DNA of 13,866 nt from Gymnopilus junonius (lineage: Eukaryota > Basidiomycota > Agaricomycetes > Agaricales > Galerinaceae), in contig JADNYJ010000765.1 in the NCBI GenBank assembly GCA_015501075.1, positions 1-13,866 of the forward strand, read 5' to 3'. The position numbers and the translations under genes were made by a program. Within the stretch, counting starts at the first letter, position 1, and each line of letters starts with the position of its first letter. Under the pieces are notes generated by a model that did no database searches, was not told the DNA's origin, and saw only the letters and a program-made list of their open reading frames with translations. Shown here piece by piece: positions 8,453-13,866 of the stretch.

Positions 8453-9501
8453 ATGAGTGATATTGCTACTATCGACTCCCCAGAGATCCCTTCTCAGGCG
8501 TACAACGTCAGTAGCAATATCCGTAATGAAGATATACTACGCTCTATCCTCGACGTACGCCGAGGTAATGTTTTATTTCCTCTGAGACTTCAGTGAGCCC
8601 AGTCTTCTTTTCTCACGTTAATGAAAACGCCTCACTCCACATCAGAGTCCAGGACATCCGCCCAGAAAACTGGGTACGAATTGCTATACGACGCTTTCGG
8701 TGGTTCTTCAAATTTATATTCACTATTCCTGTACTCCCTGCCGTAAAACTCCTTCACTTTGCTTTCCACTACGAACCCGACGATGAAGACGATCTCACCG
8801 ACGACCTAGATGTGGTCAATGTCGGAGGTCCCCAGTGGGAAGCAGCTATCGCGGGTATCGCGTATTCTTGGAAGATGTGTCAACTCACATCTACTGGACT
8901 GATCGCGTACGTCCTTTTTTCGTTTTCTGTCCCATTGGCACACCCCCTCTAACGTGCATTCGTCACTCTTTTGCCATTACAGCTGCGTCCTGGCTGTACT
9001 TCAGATACAACCCATTTTTGCGAGCACAACGACGCGCACTTTCGTCATGGCCTCCATTATGTTTTCGTGCTCTAGCCTCGTTTCCAGCTGCCTGTACATT
9101 GCGTCCAAGGAGAGTTTCCTGAAACGTCGTGTACGAAACAAGTGGAAAGCGGTGAGTTTATTTTTAGATCTGCTGAACCCCGCAGCGCCTCTGACCAAGT
9201 CCTTCGACAGGCACTGGACGCCACTGACGAGTTCTGGACCTTGGTAGCCCTTCCGGTCTCTTTCATTATGTGGTAAGAGCTCGACGGTCTTTTAATTCGT
9301 CATCCTTTGACAACCGTTGACCACAGGTCCTCCGGCTTTTTCTTTGGCACTCTACTCCTCTTGATATGGAGTACCTTTGGGACGATGATCATGGCCGACA
9401 GTGATAGCAGCTTTGCTGTCAGTGCCTTATTTCTTACCTCCATTCCTATAGCATCTTTCTTCAAAATATATTACTCCATGAGAAAAATCCACGGACTCTG
9501 A
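8453..9501 (+). CDS. Predicted four-helix membrane protein, tandem paralogue 1
   Basis: Five exons: 8453-8592, 8646-8906, 8983-9151, 9211-9272, 9327-9501. The introns (53, 76, 59, 54 bp) have donors GTGAGC, GTACGT, GTGAGT and GTAAGA. The sum is 807 nt, giving 268 aa. The N-terminus is polar (MSDIATIDSPEIPS). A basic-aromatic stretch at 58-80 (RIAIRRFRWFF) leads to an acidic stretch at 90-102 (EPDDEDDLTDDLD). Hydrophobic segments follow at about 126-146, 154-174, 199-227 and 238-258, giving four helices and probably cytosolic ends. A basic loop SKESFLKRRV follows helix 2. I do not recognise a named family. The start is chosen because TIDSPE is conserved in the second copy at the same distance from ATG, although the frame is open further upstream. 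It is very similar to the gene at 11050-12102. No catalytic motif is visible, and function is unknown. Confidence 0.85.
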
Positions 9502-9885
9502 AGGGTAAACCTGAAGAAAACTGTGTCGGGTTTCCATCTATTCATCTCTTTGACATGTTAACCACAATCCCTTCCTTCGACATTCGTTCAATGGTTTAAT
9601 TTAGTTAGAAAGATAGAATTGTTCTCTCATTAGATCGGAGGGTATTGATAGTAGGCGTAGAATTGCCGATGTTCCTCCAGAGATCCGACTAGTGTATGTA
9701 CGATAGGCATTCACAATCTATACTAGCACTCATTACGGAGTACACTTACTCAAGGTATAGGCGTTCTTCAGATGCTAAAAATGCTGCCTGCGACGAACTC
9801 TCAGGACGCCCATGATTGTGTCTGCCTGTCTAGATATTCCATGCTCCGTTCAATAGCCTATATGTGGGTCTTTTGGCGGCCTCCT
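9502..9885. other. 3' flank of membrane-protein gene 1
   Basis: AT-rich sequence with no open frame of note and no recognised repeat. It probably holds the 3'UTR. Confidence 0.45.
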
Positions 9886-10002
9886 TTGGGGCGGCTTTCC
9901 CAGGTGGAGTAAAGGGGTTCCGATTCCATTTGAAATTTCATTTCTGGATGTTAATAAAAACCTTGTGGGGAATCAATGGAGGAAGGCATTAGTGGTATAA
10001 TG
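9886..10002 (+). pseudogene. Decayed copy of the J-protein gene's 3' end
   Basis: Two blocks resemble the end of the J-protein gene in the same order and orientation. At 9886-9931 the DNA reads as AFPGG followed by KGFRFH, matching the FPGG repeats and GGFQFHF tail encoded at 6818-6858. At 9971-10002, AATCAATGG then AGGAAGGC and, a little later, TAATG match 6861-6895, which includes the J-protein stop region and its 3' flank. Between the blocks lie about 40 bases absent from the functional gene. No J domain or TPR remains nearby. It is best explained as the left border of a tandem duplication whose right part is membrane-protein gene 2. Similarity was judged by eye. Confidence 0.5.
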
Positions 10003-10012
10003 AGGAGCGGTT

Positions 10013-10932
10013 TTGGTCAATACCGATCCTCGACAGAACATGTTCACCGATGACAGGCATCTTTAGAGTGGCGGTGCGCTTTGCTTCGTTTAGCGATAAG
10101 GTTTTGAAAGTGGCATATGATCTTGCATGATATTTCACATTAGGTGGGGTTAGAAGGATTCCGAAGCTATTTAGTAGAATCAGATCTCCCAGGCATTCAA
10201 TGGTGTATCTACTATTAAGGCATTTTACCCACCAGAAAAGAATATGAGGTATTCCAAATGATTTCTTTTTTATATCACGAGTAAGCAAGGAGCAATTGTT
10301 TAGCAGAAGTGCATTATTCTATGTTGATGAGATATAGAGAAATTGGAAGTGTTTTCTCTTTCTATTTGGCGGTAGATAGCCCTCACCGAGGATGATTTTC
10401 GAGCTAGAAGAGTCGGAAGTTATTTTGACATTGACTCTATGAACTGAATGCATGTTTCATATGGACCGAGATCGATAATTGCAGACTGAGACTACCTATA
10501 TAGGCAGTGTCACCATGTGGAGAGTTGTCTGTGCGTGGAGAACAGAAGTTGGAGGTATAGTCTCTCCATCCGAGCTCCTCGCAGTGACTTGACGAGGTCA
10601 TCTGCAAGGAAGCACTGCTTAATGATGCGAAGTGCCTTTCTTCCTACGTTGGAATATTTTTAGAGCCCGGATCAGATTGAACGGATTGAAAATGAGCAGA
10701 TTGGGCGTTAATCTAGGATTTCACCTCCATGCATACAAGCGCGTTGAGGTTGGCGGATTAACATACTACAAACGGTTTCCAAGCGCTTATATTTGTTGAA
10801 AACTTGAGATCCAAGAAGTACGATTGCCATCGGAGGAGCAACTACCCTTTTGGCTGTTTATGCCCTTCTAATATCTAGAAGGATTTGAAGATACCTACTC
10901 CGCACAATATTTTTACGGGATTTCAACATCCT
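10013..10932. other. Intergenic region upstream of membrane-protein gene 2
   Basis: About 900 bp with no convincing coding frame. A 99-codon minus-strand frame at 9989-10288 overlaps the J-protein remnant and has no recognisable features. If the duplication model is right, this is diverged counterpart sequence to 6900-8350, but I could not see a clear alignment. Confidence 0.45.
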
Positions 10933-10939
10933 TATAAAA
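10933..10939 (+). promoter_or_regulatory. Probable TATA box of membrane-protein gene 2
   Basis: A canonical TATAAAA 111 bp before the start codon at 11050, followed by a pyrimidine-rich tract (about 10990-11030). Confidence 0.45.
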
Positions 10940-11049
10940 CTGGTTCTGTCGGTTTGTGCTATATGAAGCTTCCCGTTCTTTTGGAGCTCTAATCTTTCCT
11001 TCTCTTCCCACTTTCTCTTTTTATTTTGCATGTTTACATTTTTCTCTAG

Positions 11050-12102
11050 ATGGACGATACGGTTACAATCGACTCTCCTGAGATGCCCTCTCTGGTTCAC
11101 GGCGGCCGGAGCAATTCCCAGAACTACCAGAACCATGGAAGATCTATCACCACTTTAGGTGTCCACAGTGGTGATTTTCTACTTTCTTTCAGGTTCTGAT
11201 TTCTTTCTACCTACCCATTATAAACATCTTAATGTGACCCCACCAGGTTACCCGATAACCACGCTGCAAGCAGAAGAAGAATTGTTAAACCTCACTTTCA
11301 CCAACGAATACTCAACCTTATACCCGATATTCCAGTCCTTCCTGCCTCAAAACTGCTTCACTATGTGTTCCACTATGAACCCGATGAAAACAGCTATCCC
11401 TACGGTTCCCTTACCTTGTCCGACATCGGAGGACGTCGATGGAACACAGCTATCGTGGGCATCGTGGACACTTGGAAAGTGTGTCAACTCACGTCTACTG
11501 GCCTCGTTGCGTATGTCTCGCTACAACCCATATCATCGCAGTGGACGTTCTCTAACATACCGATGTTTCTCATAACTTACAGCTCCGTCCTAGCAGTGCT
11601 CCAGATACAGCCAATCTTCAACAGTACCACGATGCGCACCCTCATAGTGGCCTCCTTCATGTTCTCCTGCTCCAGTCTCGTTTCAAGTCACTTGTACATA
11701 GCGTCGAAGGAGAGCTTTCTGAAACGTCGCGTCATTGATAAATGGAAGGCTGTGAGTTCTATTTATAACCCACTGGTCAGCATTGCCATTGACTGATAAT
11801 TGCTTTCGATAGGCAGGTGATGCTACTAATGAATTCTGGACTCTAGTCTCTCTTCCGGTTGCTTTTATAATGTGGTGAGAATCAGGAGAATTTCTAATCA
11901 CTTTCTTGAGACTAATCTCACTTCTAGGTCCTCTGCTTTCTTCTGCGCCACGTTATTCCTCTTGATATGGAACGACTTTGAAACAACTGCCATGGGGGGT
12001 AGTTGCGACAGCAATTTCCCAGTTTGCGCCTTCCTCACATTTATACCCGTCATATCCTTCACAAAGATATACCATGCCATGAAAAAGTTTCGCAGACTCT
12101 GA
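11050..12102 (+). CDS. Predicted four-helix membrane protein, tandem paralogue 2
   Basis: Five exons: 11050-11192, 11247-11510, 11583-11751, 11813-11874, 11928-12102. These total 813 nt, giving 270 aa. Exons 3, 4 and 5 have exactly the lengths of paralogue 1 (169, 62, 175 nt), and all intron phases match. Shared blocks include TIDSPE at the N-terminus, VLPA.KLLH, CQLTSTGL, VLAVLQIQPIF, MFSCSSLVSS and SKESFLKRRV. In the third exon 46 of 56 residues are identical, against few in exon 1. The same four hydrophobic segments are present. Oddity: the first intron (11193-11246) needs the weak donor GTTCTG, whereas paralogue 1 has GTGAGC; the stronger-looking upstream donor at 11159 breaks the frame. 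Expression may therefore be inefficient, or the true first intron may differ. Function is unknown. Confidence 0.8.
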
Positions 12103-12195
12103 GGGATTCAACAACGAGTAAACGTTGATTTGTGTGTATTTTGATAAAGATTTCAGAATCTCTTTTGTGTAGTGTATATTACTTGTAGACTTTAG

Positions 12196-12201
12196 AATAA
12201 A
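12196..12201 (+). promoter_or_regulatory. Polyadenylation signal of membrane-protein gene 2
   Basis: AATAAA 94 bp after the stop codon, a plausible 3'-end processing signal. Confidence 0.45.
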
Positions 12202-12689
12202 TGAACGTCATTTCGTGAGCACCGTTTTGGCAATTTTTGTAAAACCATGATTACTAGAGGACCAGGGTATCCAATGGCTAGTGCTCAAGAGAGAGAAACT
12301 TGAACACTTAAATACTCCATCTTGCTGCATTTCAAAGTTCCTCCTTTCCTCCATCAGCTCCGAGTCCAGGTGCAGTACCTTTGCTTCCTCCAGATGTCCA
12401 TTCTGCATATTTCTTCCTGCCACCACTCCTTCTGCTTTGGTGGCACATGAGCAGTACTTAATATCTTGATGTGCGGGTCGACTAGGAACAGCGCGAGGAT
12501 TTTTAAGAGCTCTTTCATGGGATTGGAATCCATGAGCTGGTGAGGAACAAAGAAGGATCGCGTTGTCATCGTGACGAGAATATCTCATATCTGGAAATTG
12601 TTCCCATACCAGGTTTAGGGTCTCGACTAGAATTCGATCATGGAAACTATCTCGACGATTGCTATCTATTGTATCCATGATTGCCATCA
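12202..12689. other. Region downstream of the minus-strand partial gene; doubtful ORF
   Basis: A 160-codon minus-strand frame (12690-12208) starts on bases overlapping the stop of the partial gene. It has some charged stretches (HLEEAKVLHLDSELMEERR) but no recognisable domain. A second minus-strand frame of 71 codons (12569-12354) overlaps it. Either could be a real exon, but the stretch is as easily the 3'UTR of the neighbouring minus-strand gene. Confidence 0.25.
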
Positions 12690-13866
12690 TTATGCCGGTT
12701 CAATCTCCCACTTCATCCTATCCAAGTCTTGCGGGCGTGTATCAGTCGTCCTCTCCTCTATACCAAGATTATACCAAGTATTGGCTTCGCATCTGACACC
12801 CGCTCGAATGGTCCATCTCGTAGCAGTCCTTGTCGAACCTGGAGCCCAACTGGATACGTCACTGAAACTTGGGACCTGAGTAGCGGTGGTCGACTGTCCT
12901 GCAAGGAGCAGCTGTTTACCCTTCCAGTCATTTTCGGGTCGAGGCCAATTTGCAGACGGTGATGGATCAATGTATGGTTTGACTGTAATTAAACGAGTTT
13001 CTTTCGAATATGTAAATGTCGGTAAGGGATGGGACCATGGGTTTGGCCATGGCTGGGTGGGCGGACGATTATGGGCAACAATAAGGTGTTACCTATATAT
13101 TGAAGGGGCATATATTACTCAGACTTAGTGTTTCAACGATAAGCTTACCAAGGATATCGACATAGGCCCCGTTTCCACCGCAACACAATTTTCCTTCCAC
13201 ATTCACGAAAAATACCTTGGGAAATGTTCAACGAGAAAGTGTGACAAACGGAGCTGCATTAATTTCGTACCTGTGCGTCTGAGGCGAGGTTCAAGGTCCA
13301 TAATGCGATTGAGTTACCGTCTTGGTTGGTTTCCCAGAAGCGTGGTGTAATATAATAAGCATTTGGTCCTGCCGTTCGAATACGAAAATATCCAGTGGGA
13401 AACCCAGTACACGCGTCAGCCGCCAACGGCATCCCACTAATAACCGCTGAAGTCGGTGTACTTACTGCGCCATCGGAGGCGGCAGGGCTCGTAGAGAGGT
13501 AGGGTTGAGAGACGAATCGGTGTTCGCAAGGGAAAGAGAGTTGGGGATCTGCTGGCGCTTCAAGCTTTTTGGGTTGGCACCAGAAATAACGAAACCTACC
13601 TGATGATGTCCAAGGCAGATCATCAAATTTGTAATGCCATCGGACGAGCTGGAGAGAAATGTCTAGAATTAGGAGGAAACTAGGCTAAATTTTCACGCAC
13701 AAGAAGTTTTCCAAATTTTTGAGTGCGTTAGCTGCATTTCCAGAACCTGAAAAATCGTTAATAGTAACATTGAAGTTTGGAGCTATGAAGATCATGAGCA
13801 TCTGTCCGTTAACTGAAGGCATGAAATGTGCAAACCAGCTTTTGAATTTGGGACAGTGGGGCTCGG
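12690..13866 (-). CDS. 3' part of an unidentified multi-exon gene, truncated by the window edge
   Basis: On the minus strand, coding-quality blocks run from the right edge to a stop at 12692-12690. Tentative exons are 13864-13697 (56 codons), 13648-13271 (126 codons), 13215-13149, 13092-13036 and 12982-12690 (97 codons). Supporting introns are 13270-13216 (GTACGA to AAG, 55 bp) and 13148-13093 (GTAAGC to TAG, 56 bp). The sequence is rich in Trp, Tyr and Phe. The middle block (TGYFRIRT, NAYYITPRFWE, IALWTLN, GKLCCGGNGAYVDI) has the alternating aromatic/hydrophobic rhythm of a beta-rich, perhaps beta-trefoil-like, fold; this is a guess. The last junction is problematic: the final frame is open back to a stop at 13091, yet no good acceptor joins it to the exon before, unless a weak GTCCCA donor at 13035 is used or 13148-12983 is one 166-bp intron. 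The first-exon donor is also ambiguous (13700 or 13696). The gene may be intact with unusual splicing or may be decaying. Family not recognised. Confidence 0.5.

Noticed and set aside
8565..8652. Alternative first intron in membrane-protein gene 1 starting GTAATG at 8565
   Set aside because: Phase 1 at this donor does not match any good acceptor. The GTGAGC donor at 8593 with acceptor 8645 keeps the frame and gives a 53-bp intron.
12208..12690. 160-codon minus-strand frame
   Set aside because: Starts on bases overlapping the stop of the upstream minus-strand gene and lacks a recognisable domain. Mentioned as doubtful rather than annotated as a gene.
1..13866. CRISPR arrays, bacterial operons, phage or defence systems
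   Set aside because: Introns, the intron-bearing tRNA with pol III boxes and eukaryotic domains show nuclear fungal DNA; no regularly spaced repeats were seen.

Overview
This window looks like nuclear DNA from a mushroom-type basidiomycete (Agaricomycetes). The evidence is dense short introns (about 52-78 bp, GT-AG, with CTRAY-like branch sites), an F-box protein with an N-terminal coiled coil of the type that is hugely expanded in these fungi, an intron-bearing nuclear tRNA gene with internal pol III boxes, and an ER J-protein of the DNAJC3/P58IPK type. Nothing bacterial is present: there are no operons, no Shine-Dalgarno sites and no CRISPR. Species cannot be named from the sequence alone.

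Layout, left to right. (1) 71-1767 is a DNA-transposon-like element with near-perfect 568-bp terminal inverted repeats (72-639 and 1199-1766) and a short flanking direct repeat (ATTCCGAC). It encodes no transposase that I can see. Its 559-bp core instead carries two exons and an intron of an unrelated protein-coding gene, cut off inside the next intron, so it resembles a non-autonomous gene-capturing (Pack-type) element. (2) 2085-3719 is a 544-aa F-box protein, possibly with a 5'UTR intron. (3) 4128-4210, minus strand, is tRNA-Gly(GCC) with a 12-nt intron at the canonical 37/38 position. (4) 4841-6874 is a five-exon gene for a 591-aa ER-lumenal TPR/J-domain co-chaperone, with a possible unfolded-protein-response element at 4660-4666. 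(5) 8453-9501 and 11050-12102 are two tandem paralogues, each with five exons, encoding a roughly 270-aa four-helix membrane protein of a family I do not recognise. Exon lengths and phases are conserved almost exactly. (6) Between them, near 9886-10002, is a decayed copy of the J-protein gene's last exon and 3' flank. This suggests that copy 2 arose by tandem duplication of a segment running from the J-protein tail to the membrane-protein gene. (7) 12690-13866, minus strand, is the 3' part of an unidentified multi-exon gene running off the right edge. One internal junction is hard to reconcile, so it may be decaying.

The genes do not form an obvious pathway. The window reads as ordinary housekeeping genes (tRNA, ER co-chaperone) embedded among fast-evolving lineage-specific families (F-box, membrane-protein paralogues) and a transposon. 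The most novel items are the gene-capturing inverted-repeat element and the unnamed tandem membrane-protein family.
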